Source of the DNA: Euborellia annulipes
Taxonomy: Eukaryota; Arthropoda; Insecta; Dermaptera; Anisolabididae
Direction: 5' to 3'
Length of the DNA stretch: 64,000 nucleotides
Assembly (NCBI GenBank): GCA_023213315.1
Contig: JAKCPI010002471.1
Coordinates: forward strand, 1-64,000
Shown here piece after piece: positions 43,795-56,205 of the stretch. Below the pieces are notes generated by a model. That model had not been told where the DNA came from, ran no database searches, and worked only from the letters and a program-made list of their open reading frames with translations. The position numbers and the translations under genes were made by a program. How positions within the stretch are numbered: position 1 is the stretch's first letter; the number at the start of each line of letters is the position of its first letter.

Positions 43795-44110
43795 ATTTGT
43801 GCTATTTTTTTAAAAACACTCACACTTTTTTCTTTTCTTACTCAGACTCACATTTACTATGGGCGTACCTAGAGAATTTGGCTGGGGGGGGGGCATGGGA
43901 CCAGCCATCCTCGCTGGAGGGCATGGGATCAGCTATCCTCCGGTGGGCCTGGAAAGCCCCATATTTTCTCAATTTCCCTTGGGGCGTGGAGCTTTCTAGG
44001 GGGGCCACAACCTTCTGGAGGAGGCGCCCCCCCGGCACCTCCTAGTTACGCCCATGACATTCACACAGTCTTTTTGGCCATTTAGAACTTTTAACGATAC
44101 CCGTATTTAT
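43795..44110 (-). repeat. SINE S1 fragment with nested MITE
   Basis: S1 tail (AAACACTCACAC) and S1 body (ATTCACACAGTC, AACGATACCCG) are split by an insert of about 200 bp at 43859-44056. The insert has termini ATGGGCGTACCTAG and CTAGTTACGCCCAT and G/C-rich contents. Confidence 0.6.
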
Positions 44111-44119
44111 AATATATAT

Positions 44120-44370
44120 ATCAGGGGGGTGTAGGGGTGTCTAACTTAAATATAAAATTTCAGCCTCATAGCTCAATTCTTTCATGCTTAAAATTGAACA
44201 CACACAGACAGACTATGTCGCAAAAACTACTTTTTACTTTTTTGGATTAGGGGCCAAAACGTGTATATCCGTCAAAATCTTGACATCGAAATTTTGACAT
44301 GAAACCAATAGCCTACTTTCTCTCTATATACGAGTATATTAACATATATAGAGGTAAGAGAAAGCAAAAT
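44120..44370 (+). repeat. R1 tail fragment
   Basis: Contains TAACTTAAATATAAAATTTC, CACACACAGACAGACTATGT and the TATATA/AGAGAAAGCA tail of R1. Confidence 0.65.
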
Positions 44371-45342
44371 AGTAATCATCACAACAAAGGTCTGAATAAG
44401 CTGGTTAACAAACCCTTAGAAATTTTTATATTCTTAGAAATTTTCCAATTCAAAGAAGAAGAAAAAAAAAGAACAATGTATTATAGGATATTTAGTTGTA
44501 GCTGGTGTTGCATAAGGGACATCTTTTTCGAGGTGTTGTGGCTGTTGATTAACGAGTCGAGGTACAAGCGACCCTCAGCCTCCTAAACTCGGGTCAATAT
44601 TTACATTCCATATTTCTTGTTTGGTAATGAATATCAAAATAACGGAGCCCCAATGGGAATGCACCGAGGACAAACACAAACACTTTTTGCTGTGCTGGCT
44701 GCATCTACAATTTATTTTTTTTTTTTTTTTTTAATAATCATCAACTAACTAACTCTTCATGTTGATCATCATTTCATAAATTAAATTAAGATAACGACTG
44801 ATAAATTAATATTTTAATTATAATATTATTTCTTCTCTCTGATGCAAATAATAACATTGTCACATCTTGACACAAATCTTTCTTGATAAGATTAAAATAT
44901 TAACTTTTATGAAAAAGTCAACGAAGTTATTTAGAACAGTTGAATATCGAAATATTTAATAAAAAAATAAATAAAGACCGTTCCAAATTGATTCGAATAA
45001 ATAATCAATTTTTGTTATTGATTTTTTCCGAGTTTACTATTTAAGAGATAGTAAATAAATTATTTCAAACTCATTTTATATTTTATACCGAAGAAGGTAG
45101 AATTTTTTTTTTTTTTATACATAATGATGTCATAGAGGAAGTATCCAATATCGAATAATAATCTCGTTATCTCTGCCTTAAAAATAATTAATAGAAACAC
45201 AATAAGCAAATTCTTATTTTTTCTTTGAAATGACAGACTCTCTAATTTACTCTTTTCAAACTTCAACAGCTGAAGGAAGTGAGGAAATAAATTTTTTTTC
45301 AACAATTTGATGAGGTGCAAGTTGTGGCTGTGGATCTTACTA

Positions 45343-45560
45343 AAGAATGTATGGAGCCAGAGGAGAGGCAGCCAAGAAAAAATGCTCTGGATGCATTTCC
45401 AATTAATTAGCAACGTTTCGGTGCACTCTGAGCGAAATACACATCAATTAATGAACTGAAAAGAAGGTATATAATAAAGGAACTAAAACGTCTCCAGCTG
45501 ATTGGTAAAGCATTCAGACATTTTTTCTTGGCTGCCTCTTCTCTGGCTCCATACATCCTT
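45343..45560. mobile_element. Foldback element, degenerate core
   Basis: The arms contain GGAGCCAGAGGAGAGGCAGC and its complement. Only CAACGTTTCGGTGCACT on the left recalls the hammerhead 3' half (GAAACGTTG on the minus strand). Confidence 0.65.
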
Positions 45561-46164
45561 CACTTTTTTTAACAAGATTGTAGTAATGAAAGGATGTTTA
45601 GTTCCGAAATGTCAACAAAGGGTAAATAAAGAATTTCGGACCGAAATATAATGGCCCCAGTAGTTTAACAGGTATCTGACACTCGTATCAATTAAGAAGC
45701 TAAATAACAAGATTTACAATTCTACTTTCTCTCATTTTTTTTAAATAAATAAATGCGTTTGCTTTATTTCAAATTGCATACTGAAATTGGAAAGGGCAAT
45801 ACTTTCTCTCTATATATAGATAAAAGAAATTAAAATAGAATAGACGAGAAGAAACAGATTGAGACAAGATCATATTTTTTTTTTTTTTAATTTAAAAATG
45901 AATTTATTGTGATTATTAATCACATATTAATTAAGAAAATTTTAAAATAAGCTTAGATGATTTATTTAAAAATTATGTGTCAAATAGTTCAGCACTCTTG
46001 CAAAAGATGGCAGACTAGTCTAACAGCCGTTCCCCTATTAGCCTATATCTGGCCTATATTTATATGCTTTTACAAAAGACACATAATATATAATAACATT
46101 TAAAACGTATTCATTCTTAAAAGATCAATCAAAATCAACCAAATGCATTAAATTATTAGCTACC

Positions 46165-46265
46165 ACTCTGACATCTCTGGGCAAATTTTCGTGTTTTTAG
46201 GTGTTTTTTTTTTTTTTGCTTACTTTTTAAGACACACAACGCCCTCTTATCGGGAAAAACAAGAC
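46165..46265 (+). repeat. Dispersed repeat pair member
   Basis: About 100 bp with AAGACACACAACGCCCTCTT recurs inverted at 60955-61040. The family is unknown. Confidence 0.55.
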
Positions 46266-47514
46266 TGAATTTGTTAATCAAAAACAAAAATTTCTAGCCC
46301 TCCCACCAAAAGTATATTTGGGGTGTAAAGATAGAATCATCTAAGGCCTTTTAGACTTTAAACGATACTTATATCAATTACGATATATATTAAGGTCCAG
46401 GAATATTTATTTAAACCATTTGGTATTCATTAAATTCTTGACTGCCTCGGAGCCGAACCTACCCCCCTTAGCTTGTAGATTATCAATATTGACATTTGTC
46501 TTTGGGCCACGGGGGGAGGGGAAGTGAATTAGCGATTTATAAAAAAAAATGCCTCAAATTTCTCTCTTTAAAAAAAAGGGATGATATCTGAAATTCTCAA
46601 GCACAACAAATTTGAAAAGCAAGCACGTTTTAGGGACTAGAATAAATAATTACTATTCTAATGTCTAGCATGTCTTTTTTTTAAGTGGTCTCGTGTATTT
46701 CGAATTCTACTCAACGCACTTCAACATGCATTTTTATATTTATTTTAGTTGAACTCGTGTTTTTTTTTTTAACGATTGTCTTTTTTTTCTTCAAAAAATA
46801 TAATTAAGTAGAATGGGGTGATTAATCAGTTAGTGTATGGATGCAAAGTAGGCAACCGAACTAACCCTGGAATTTGTAGGGAATAAATGAGAAACAAAAA
46901 TATTGCATCTCAATAAAAATGAAAGCCTTGAAAAAAAAAAAAAAAAACTAATTTGCTATCTACTTACGCACGTAAATTAAAAAATTCCAGGTAATAAGTG
47001 CAGAATGAGTCAGAATTTTTTTTTAGGTGAATTTGAAGTTATAATTAAATGTAAACGATACAAAAAAATTAATTAAGAATTTTAACAGGTAAAATTTGTA
47101 TTTTTTTTTTTTTAAGGCCTACAAATATATATATTTTTTTAAAGCTTGAATAATTTTATTTGTGTATGGGATAAAAATAAATACTAGATTTCCTACTAAT
47201 TATAATTACGTTTATATCCTGTAAAAATCATTCATCAAATTTCCGGTGTTAGTCTATTTTTATTTATTTTAAATCTAAAAATCTGTTAGTGACCTATTTA
47301 AAAAATTACTATATTTTTTATTGGAAATGATTTTTGTAACTATAACTTTTTAGCCCTCTATTTTTTAATTAAAAAAAAGAAAACAGTATTTTGGAAGTGA
47401 AACTTCTTTATGCATGATAGAGCAAGAGCAAGTGCAATTTACCACCCCTAAAGAGATACGAAACGTTGCTTCAGGGAGGATTTGCTTACGTATAAATGAC
47501 CATAATTGGACGAT

Positions 47515-47705
47515 GTTATGCATGAAGGAACCAAGCCAAATTAACCTAGATTTGCACAATGTAAACAAAACCAATTTTCTTGTTTTATACAAAAAAAGTG
47601 CACAGAGTAATAATGTTGCGATTTAAATAAAGAAGTACACCTTATTTATCCCTACAAGATGGAGGTCTTTCGATCATAATGGCGCTTGGTTCCTTTATGC
47701 ATAAC
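47515..47705. mobile_element. GTTATGCAT foldback, copy 1
   Basis: GTTATGCATGAAGGAACCAA at the left and its complement (with AAGCGCC) at the right form short arms about 190 bp apart. Compare 48696-48930, which has the same tips but different arm interiors. Confidence 0.55.
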
Positions 47706-47754
47706 AACTCACAAAAGGTATTCATAGATTGATGAAAAATTTAAAATAAATTTG

Positions 47755-47905
47755 TTTTAAGGTCTTTTTCGGCATTTGAGGCCATTTAGATCCCATCCCT
47801 ATTTATTTCAAATGATTCGCAGCCAATTGAATTGAAATTTCTCGCTTGGGACGGGAAGCGAACCCGGGATCGCTGGCACGAGAAGCCAAGTCTTCTCTCC
47901 GAGTC
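47755..47905 (-). repeat. SINE S2
   Basis: Minus-strand copy with GGCCATTTAGATCCCATCC, the body CAATTGAATTGAAATTTC and box B as CGAACCCGGG. Truncated at the box A side. Confidence 0.7.
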
Positions 47906-48695
47906 AATCAATATAAATTTTTAATCAAGGAACTTTTTTTTTGGCATCTCAGCAATCGATTTAACAAAAGTTCAAACGAAAAATTAAAATATCGAAATAA
48001 TTGTCATATGGGTTTCAGTGACAGGTTTGAACTTCTGATTGATTGTTAATATCGGAGTAGAGATGACAAAAAAAAAAAAAAAAAATGTTCATTTTGCATC
48101 TTTGATTGAAAATTTATATTAAATTCTTCATCCATCTATGAATAATTCCTTTTATAAGTCAGCCAGTTAATTCCAATAGGGCTCAGATAAAAAAAAAAAG
48201 AACGGAAGAGATTTTTAAAGAAAGTGCAAATCTTAATCTGACCTCTCTATCAGCAACCATTAAATTTGTTTATCTCTTTCTATTCGTTGGTTCTTTCAAC
48301 GCCCTTCCAATAATGAGTGTCGTCTACTTTCGCAGTTTATCAAATTCAAAGGACTTAATGCCATCTCAGCTTTTCTCTTTTTATAAACCAAAAAAGAAAA
48401 ATCGACAAATCTCAGAGCATTTTTTAAGATGGAAGGAATTTTGATAGATTAAATAAGCAAAAAAAAAATTCTTCTAGCGTTATAATAGATTGGTATTCGT
48501 TCGCTTTGCTTGCTGCAACGTAGAGGCCTTAGCAATTTTTAAAATATACTACTGTTATTAAAATCTAGTGTGAAATAGCACATTACACAACATTCTTTTA
48601 CTTGGTAAGAGTGTAAAAGACCGGAAAGAAGAAAAAGCAATGCCTAGCCTTGGGTGGCCCTGAGGAACGGAAGACTGATTATACATACGGACCAT

Positions 48696-48930
48696 GTTAT
48701 GCATTAGTGTGTCAAGCGCCAAAAAATTAAAAATTGAGTTAAGCACGGAATATTATTTCAAATGCTATAATTAATAGTATTTTTTTATTAAATATGTCCT
48801 AAAATATTTAATGTTACTTGCACAATTGACAAAAAAAATTATATATTATATAATCCAATGAAAACAAAAAAACTCTAATGATGATTTTCTCAAAACTCGG
48901 TATCTGGCGCTTGACACACTAATGCATAAC
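48696..48930. mobile_element. GTTATGCAT foldback, copy 2
   Basis: GTTATGCATTAGTGTGTCAA and its near-perfect complement 48905-48930, spaced about 180 bp. It shares only the GTTATGCAT tip and AAGCGCC inner edge with copy 1. A degenerate R1 hairpin start precedes it at about 48562. Confidence 0.55.
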
Positions 48931-49143
48931 AGGGTCTATATATGAAAATGTAAATCCGAGATGAAAAACTAAAAAAATGGGGTATAATGAACCATTGCAA
49001 GACTTTTTCATTTAATACAAACCATCCTTAATTTATAAGCCCCATAGTAGAAAACCAAATAAGTTCAAAAAAGTGGATGGGCTTTATTAAATACGAATTG
49101 AATAGATTAAGTCCCTTTATTTTTCCATGAAGATCCTAATATC

Positions 49144-49177
49144 CTGAAGATGAATAACGTTTCAACTCTGAAACGTC
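49144..49177 (+). ncRNA. Hammerhead-like boxes without clear stem II
   Basis: CTGAAGA (49144-49150), GAAAC (49170-49174) and GTC are all present in order, but the sequence between the boxes does not form a good stem II. Function doubtful. Confidence 0.3.
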
Positions 49178-49240
49178 AGTTGGAAGAATAACAATATTCA
49201 ACTATAGAGTGGGATCTAAAAAGTGAGAAATAACAAATTG

Positions 49241-49574
49241 TAGTAGAATAAATAAAAGGCCCAATCAGCTATGTCTATTTCTTTATTATAGAACGCACAG
49301 CGACGTTTCGGACAACTATGCAACCATCTTCATGGCTAGGGTTCAGTCAACAGAAAACCCTCTTACGTTCTTTGACAGACTTCATAAAATTCATTACGAC
49401 TTATCAGATCGCCAAAGTCAATATGAAATGTCTGTCAAAGAACTATAAGAGAGTTTTTCTACTGACTGAACCCTAGCCATGAAGATGGTCGCAGAGTCGA
49501 CCGAAACGTCGCTGTGCTTTCTATAATAAACAAATAAACATAGCTACTTGGGCCTTTTATTTATTATTCTACTA
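49241..49574. mobile_element. Foldback F6 with hammerhead-like cores
   Basis: The arms contain TAGTAGAATAAATAAAAGGC and its complement. The right core, plus strand: ATGAAGA (49479-49485), stem II GGTCG...CGACC, GAAAC (49503-49507), GTC. The left core, minus strand, has the same box ATGAAGA (49327) and GAAAC (49305). In both, the first C of CTGANGA reads A. Confidence 0.72.
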
Positions 49575-50712
49575 CATATTAATTCAGCTATTCACCTCGC
49601 TACATATAACAAATTGGCACTGAATCTCACACGACTCGGGTACGAATCCAGCTTTCGCAAATAATTATTGCCGAAGTCTTCTCCTAGGATAGGAAAGTGG
49701 GAAAAAAACTCACCCCAAAGTCACAAAGGGGCCAATTTGAGGTGGCCTATGTGCTGCCTTGAAAATGAGGATCACTCCGACTGGATAACCCGGAAACTTC
49801 CCGTGGTTGAGAAGGAGAAATACCTCGAAATCCAAATCAAGACCTAACTACTTTTATCTCTGGATTGGCTGAAAGGCTAAAGCCACTAGCCAGGAAAATA
49901 AAGAAAAAACTCATTTTATCTATGGTTGATTAATAATAAAAAAAAATTACAATCAATGATGATAATACCAAAACTTGGTATAATTTTATATAATATGTAT
50001 TTAATTCATCATTAAATGTGATTCGATTACAATAAATTCCTCTCAGACTATGATTTTCTTTATCTAGTTTCCAAAGCCGTAATAAAATTAAAAATGTATG
50101 AAATATTATAAAGAATGATATAGAAGAATAATTTATTTTATAAAAAAAAAAGAGAATATCTAAATATTATATTAGTATAATTTCTTTGAAATAATAAGGG
50201 ATAGAAAATAGCCAAGCCAAGTGAGGCCAGGGATATTCAACTCTAATTTATTAATAAACAATCGGTAAATTAAAGAGAGATGGGGGCGGAGGAAATCCAT
50301 AAATCGAAGACGTTTAATAATTCCCGAAAGGTTTTTGTTAGCAAGCCAATGAAAAGGAAAAAAAACTAAAAAAAAACTAAAAAGGACCGAAAAAGGAGAA
50401 CAAGCAGCAAAATTGAGCCTGGAGGTAGGCAAACGGAAATGACACCAACTCTCTTCCTTTGCCTATATTGAGTGTTTGAACAAATCGGCCAGACGCTGTC
50501 CAAATACTTTGCCTTGACCTCTTGGACATAGTGAAAATTAAGTATTGCTAAATGGATTCCTAATGAAAAAGGTGGATGCTTATAAAATTAGAATCGACTT
50601 TATTTGGACAAGAAAGAAATCAAAATTATCAAGATTTTTATTTTTAGCCTACCCTATTACAACGTTCCCAAACTTTTTTGACCATGATGTTTTAATTTTT
50701 TCTAGACTCAAC

Positions 50713-51331
50713 TAAAAATCTGGTGTGACAAGTGCCTTGGGTAAGAGAAAATTGTGTTCTGTGCTTGTCACACCAGATTTTTTTGTATCGAGATATATTT
50801 AGTTTCCGCCGATATATTAGAATTCAAGATATAATTTTTTTTTTTTTTTTTAAACATTCACACTTTTTCTCATTCACACAGTCTTTTCGGCAACTTAGGC
50901 CATATAAGACTTTGACGATAACCGTTATTTATGAATTTATCTATATTGGGGTCAGGCATTCTTATTTAAGCCATTTGGTATCCAAATGGCTTAAATAAAA
51001 TCATCGGATGCTGGGGTCCGAACCCGCGATGTTTGGTATACCAGGTAGCATTTAGCCAAGCCCCGAGGGCAGATATAAAATTTATAAAAGTGGGAAATTA
51101 TTTATATTTTGTTACCATGGCAACCATTTCTCCTATCTTTGCTATGAAGAACAAGAGTAAAGCGTGCTTCAAAAGATTTCAAGGGCAAAATGAGAATATA
51201 CATTTTAAAGAGCATCTAAAAAATAATTGATTCATGAATTTTAAACAAAACCGTTGGAGGAATTTTGAGAAAAATCGAAAAAAAAAAACTGAAAAAGTGG
51301 AAGAGTAAAGTACTAGTACTCTTTGGCAGAG
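50713..51331 (+). repeat. Dispersed repeat R1 carrying SINE S1
   Basis: The hairpin is at 50717-50780, followed by the leader with CGCCGATATATTAG, then a SINE S1 copy on the minus strand (50836-51070) flanked by AGATATAA at 50827-50834 and 51071-51078. R1 then continues with TTGTTACCATGGCAACC and AAAGTACTAGTACTCTTTGG. Confidence 0.78.
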
Positions 51332-51370
51332 TTTGTTAATATTTAGTTTAAAGGTTCTGTATTTCTCCAA

Positions 51371-51562
51371 TGAGCAAGCAGCTAGTAGTTTCTCAATTTA
51401 TATTTATTAATTAATGTGCCAGGGCCGACGTTTCGGTCGCATATAGAACCACCAATGTCTTGGTCCTGAGGAAGGACGAACGACGGCCCTGGTACATTAA
51501 TTAATAAATATTCGTTATATACTTAATAAATATAAATTGAAAAACTACTAGCTGCTTGCTCA
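51371..51562. mobile_element. Foldback element, rearranged core
   Basis: The arms contain TGAGCAAGCAGCTAGTAGTT and its complement. GACGTTTCGGTC is on the left; CTGAGGAAGGAC (51466) is on the right but lacks GAAAC, so the two halves no longer form a core. Confidence 0.6.
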
Positions 51563-52188
51563 TTTAAACTAAATATTAATATCCTTAAAATTTGGACTTT
51601 TGAAAGAGTTTGAAACTTCACTTCCGGAATTCCCATCTTGACTACTTCCCAGAAATTGTTCAGGGGCCCACAGTTGTGGGTACGTGGATGGGACACGAGC
51701 TGCCTAGCTGGACTGGAGTACTTCTTTTCTTTGCATGCCATCTCTTTCCTTTATATTTCCAACAGGTAGACCGTGGACGGGGGCCTGTTCTATTCCTTCC
51801 GGTCGCAAAAACCCCTCCGCCGCCCTGCAGGGGGATTAAGGCGAAAAAGAAGAAGAAGAAGAAGACTACTTCCCCGAAAACCTCCGAGTCCTGAGTGAGG
51901 AACAGGGTGAAAGATTTCACCAAAACGTAAAAGAAATAGAAAGAAGGTATCAAGGACGATGAAACATTAATATGATAGCTGACTACTGTATGGATGCTGA
52001 AGAGATCGTTACAGGGCAAAATCTACAATCGAGAAAGCCTTCAAGCTTCAAAAAGAGGAGAATGAGGCATCATGAAGACGAATAAACACACTTATTGGTC
52101 ATATCAAACAGTAAATGGCGTTGAAACCGCATTATGTGATTTTTTTTTAAAGAAAATTTATCCCCTCATTTTTCTTTGAATTTTGTAG

Positions 52189-52363
52189 AAAACCCTTACA
52201 TGATGGAAAAAAACCATCGTCATATTTGGATTCAGCACACCGCAAAATAGAAAGTTTAGCCACCAAAGTTGAGACAATTTTCAAAAATTGGAAAAACGCA
52301 GGCATGTGTTATTTACTTAAATCATTTAAGGGAAGTATTCCCACTTTGGATGCTCCATTTCAA
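52189..52363 (+). CDS. Possible internal exon of an unknown gene
   Basis: A 175-bp open segment between an acceptor (TTTTGTAG) and a strong donor (GTGAGT). It starts with one leftover base and then 58 codons without a stop, including LDSAHRKIESLATKVETIF and WKNAGMCYLLKSFKGSIPTL. The composition looks like real protein rather than AT-rich noise. I do not recognise the family and no neighbouring exon was confirmed. Confidence 0.45.
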
Positions 52364-53636
52364 GTGAGTAGGCGACACGCCGGTGCTGAGGGAGTTCCTA
52401 CTCTAACTAGGACACCCTGCCTAGCATAGAGGAGTTTGGATAATAGGGTAGTACTCAATAGCTAGAAATGAGCGCAGAAGGGGGAGTTGATGCAACTTAA
52501 ATAAAACATAGCCATATTCTTCTAATATCTTTGCAATCATTTTAAGAGAGATAACGTTCTTTATAAATAAATTAAGAAAACGAAAATATGAATAACTAAC
52601 GAGCTTTTAACTTAAACTCTTGCTTCTAATTTTCCTGACAGACTCTTAATTAAGCCCTGGGATATTTTCCATATTTCAACTAAGAAGCTCTCAGCTTAGT
52701 ACGGAATTTAATTTTTTCTGCTGAGCACAGTTGAAGGTTTTTATATCGATGGAAAATTTTTGTCACCTACATAATTTTTCTCAAATATTTATGTAGAACT
52801 TTAGACCATAAGAGATAAAATATTTTAATATTAAACAAATGCTTTAATTAAAGTAATTCCTAAAAAAAATTGATATCAAGAAAATTGATATATGGAGAAT
52901 GATTCATTTAGGTTATGAAATTAAAAAAAAAAAAAAAAACATTAATTATTTGTCTTGGTTTTATCTTGGTAATAAATCTTTTAATTTGAAAATAATAGCT
53001 AGTGTATGTACTGGAGGGAATGGAAAACACTTTAACCTTATCACTAAACAAAAGGAAAGTTTTTTTTTTTTTTTCAAAAATATATTTTTATTTATAAATA
53101 GGGGATTTTCACTCTCAACTCTCTCGCCTGAATGTTTTTGAATGCCACTATACTTGTTTCATTTACAATACAAATGTTTATACAAATCAGATTGAGGATA
53201 TGACAAAAGTCCATACTTAAAACGACGCTTTCTAAAGTCTCACGACGATAATGTATTGGCTGAGTGACTTGTGGTGGGGGAAGTCTGTTAGCGGAGTTGT
53301 ATTAATTTACGAAAAGAGTATTTCACACAGCAGACAGAAATAAAAAGAAAATTACATCTTTACAAGATGGAAATAAATTAAAATTCATAAGAAACGAATA
53401 AGAATTTGTTAGATTAATTGTTTTAGAACAAACTCTGGATGGCTAGAAATTCAACACTAAATTTTTTTTTTTTTATTTCTGCTCCGGGACTAAAATTTCA
53501 GTCTTTCAATTTAAATCGTGAAGAGAAAATTTCAAAGTTTGAAAAAGTCATTAAAAAAAAAAAAATAGAAAAAAAATCTGGTGTGACTGGCTCAGAGAAA
53601 CCTTAGATTCAACAATAAATACATAAATAAATAAAA

Positions 53637-53850
53637 AAACAGACGATTTAGTTTGTCCCGAAAAGATTTTTGAAAATGCACTCTTATAAGCAAGAATTTT
53701 TTTCACCTTGTTCCTATCAACCTCTCACGTTGCACGCTGGACCATTCGAAAGAGCACATTCAAAGAATATTTGGGAATCTAAAAAAAAAAACGGACGAGT
53801 TAGTTTGTCACGAAAAGATTTTTGAAAATCACTCTTATAAGCAAGAGAGT
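53637..53850 (+). repeat. Short tandem duplication
   Basis: GAAAAGATTTTTGAAAATGC with CTCTTATAAGCAAGA at 53637-53705 recurs at 53790-53850. An R1 hairpin half precedes it at 53575. Confidence 0.55.
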
Positions 53851-54074
53851 AGACTATTTTGTATTATTGTATTTTAAATGTTGACTGCTTGAAATAAACT
53901 ACTAGAATAGGGAATAGTGAAGAATAGGGAATCCTAAATAAATACAAAATTTCATAAGAATTGGAAAAAATTATTAAAATGCGTAAAAAGTTCCAAAGGG
54001 GACCCCCCTTTTGAATCGAAATTAACATGCAAATCCCTATTGGGATTTCACATTGGCTCTATGGAAGAAAGAGC

Positions 54075-54440
54075 CGGAAAGTGAATTTGAATTCCTATGG
54101 AGTACAAGAATAAAGTGTACTTCAAAAGATTTCAAGGGGAAAATGAGAATATACATTTTAAAGAGCACCTGAAAAATAGGTGATTTATGAATTTAAAAAA
54201 AAATCGTTGGAGGAATTTTTTGGGAAAATCGAAAAAAAAAAAAGTACCTCAGTAAAGTACTAGTACTTTTTGGCCGATTTTGTTCAAAAGCTTATTTTCA
54301 CGCCTCAGAGGGGTGCCTATCTTTATATATAAAATGTCAACCTCATAGCTCTTCTCGTTCTTGAGATATTTTGTTCACAGACTCACACAAAGACAGAGCA
54401 TTTCGGGGGACCCACTTTTATATAGGTAAGAGAAAGTAAA
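54075..54440 (+). repeat. R1 fragment
   Basis: Contains AATATACATTTTAAAGAGCA, AAAGTACTAGTACTTTTTGG and the terminal TATATAGGTAAGAGAAAGTA of R1; the 5' part is missing. Confidence 0.65.
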
Positions 54441-54500
54441 AATGAGATTAAATCATAATATTGTTGTTGTGAATGTTGAGTTATACAAAAGAAAGATTTA

Positions 54501-54633
54501 CAGATGCAGAGACTGGTAGGCCAAAGTTTTTTCTTTATTTAATTGGGCCGAAGTATCGAGATCGAAACGTCAGCCCCAATAAAGTAATTAAAGAAAAAAC
54601 TTTGGCTACCAGTCTCTGCATCTGCAAACCTTT
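54501..54633. mobile_element. Short foldback element
   Basis: The arms CAGATGCAGAGACTGGTAGG and the complement lie only about 30 nt apart at the centre, which reads ATCGAAACGTCAGCCCC. The CTGANGA box is missing. Confidence 0.65.
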
Positions 54634-55789
54634 CAATGATATTAAAATAATTAATATTAATTAATTCAAACAGCCGAAAACAAAGAATGTACTGCCGGGA
54701 ATTTAACCATAGATTTTGGGATCGAAAATCGATTATTGCAATATTGTGTTACCTACCTACCAGTCAAAAATAGTAACCTCTTAATTTTTAAATATTTAAT
54801 TAAAATGAGATTTTTTTTTCAACTCAACATGAAACTTTATTAATTTTTCCAATGTTAGCACTATTAATAAGAATTCTTTTTTAATTGCTGAATGCGCTGA
54901 ATTCTGAAGAGCTTAGAGAGAGGATGGATGAAATTCAACGTCATCAAAAATGCAATCACTATTTTATTTCTCTCTAAAGTTAGTATATTTTACGTCTAAA
55001 TAAACAAGCATAGGATTATTTATCAATTCGTTTTCAATATCCACAAAGTGAAAGGTTAATTATTCTAATTGTAAATGCAAAAAAAAAAAAAAAAAATAAT
55101 AATGATAAAGAAAAAAATACCAAGACTGAACACGAGACAATGGAATTCTATTCTAGAGTCACTAGTGACTTTGACGCTTTGCTCGTTTCCGTTTGTTCAT
55201 TTGGTAGAGAATTAAAATTTCGGGATGAAAAGAATATCTCTGGACAGACAAGTCTTTTTAGCCGGAGACAAAAAATAACATATATTAATATAATAAATAT
55301 AACAACTGTAGAGACAGATGTTGATATTTTCAAGAGAGAGTTAATTGCACTTTAAAAAAATGTTAAATACCCTTTAAAATATCAAACAAAGATACACATG
55401 CATTCTTTTCGATTTCCTGCATTAATTTATTGAACCAGAATGAAACTATAGGCTAGTAATTAATAGGGGATTCAAAAGGAAAAACAAATATCACGCTTAG
55501 AAACAATGGTGCTTGTTATCTGGATGTATTTATTATTATTCGAGTATTCAGATCGATTTGAATGTAGGAGAGGGGGGGGGGGGGGGATAAGTGCGGGTGG
55601 AGCGAGTGCCAAACAAAAACCACCTGGATGTGCGGGCTGCACGTGGGCGACACTACCATCATTTTATTATTTAAAAAAAAGCTTTAAAATTTGCCTTTTT
55701 AAGACGACAATCTCACTATTAAATTGTTTTCTTGACCTTCCGAAATTACTTTTTTATATTTCAAACCAGCTATTATCATATTTTTCTAG

Positions 55790-55912
55790 GTCTAGTGCAA
55801 AAGGGTGCTCAATAGGACGATCCAGCATAGGATCAAAAAAACGTCAAATTTTATACATACCATCAAGAGAAAAGATATTGGACAATATGGCGCTAACCTG
55901 GCCTTATGGCAG
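55790..55912 (+). CDS. Possible internal exon of an unknown gene
   Basis: A 123-bp segment open in one frame, between TTTTTCTAG and GGCAG|GTAGCA, phase 2 at both ends. It includes SSAKGCSIGRSSIGSKKRQI and REKILDNMALTWPYGR. Phases do not join directly to the 52189-52363 candidate. Weak evidence. Confidence 0.25.
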
Positions 55913-56051
55913 GTAGCAGGTAGGTATATTGTTATGAGTAACAAAATGAGGTATGGCAGTATTTTTTAGTCATTTATTTTGAAGATTCTAGAATTATGAA
56001 GACGAGTAGGCAACCCCAAATTGTCAAATATTTATTAAATGCAGAAAATTA

Positions 56052-56205
56052 AAGAGCACTTGGATTCCAAATGCCGAAAAGGAGACGTTTCGGACAAAAT
56101 TTATTTGTCCATCCTCAGCCCTTATAAATTTATTAGGCACAAAGTTGTCATTGTTGTTGCAAATAAATTTTGTCCGAAACGTCTCCTGCTGCACCCGTAC
56201 TTGCT
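56052..56205. mobile_element. Foldback F7 with full hammerhead core
   Basis: The left core on the minus strand is CTGAGGA (56112-56118), stem II GGACAAA...TTTGTCC, GAAAC (56087-56091), GTC (56084-56086). Flanks AAGGG and TCCTT can pair as stem I. The right arm retains only the TTTTGTCCGAAACGTCTCC half (56165-56185). Confidence 0.75.

Noticed and set aside
49144..49177. A sixth full hammerhead
   Set aside because: Both boxes and GTC are present, but the sequence between the boxes does not form stem II, so it is not counted among the full cores.
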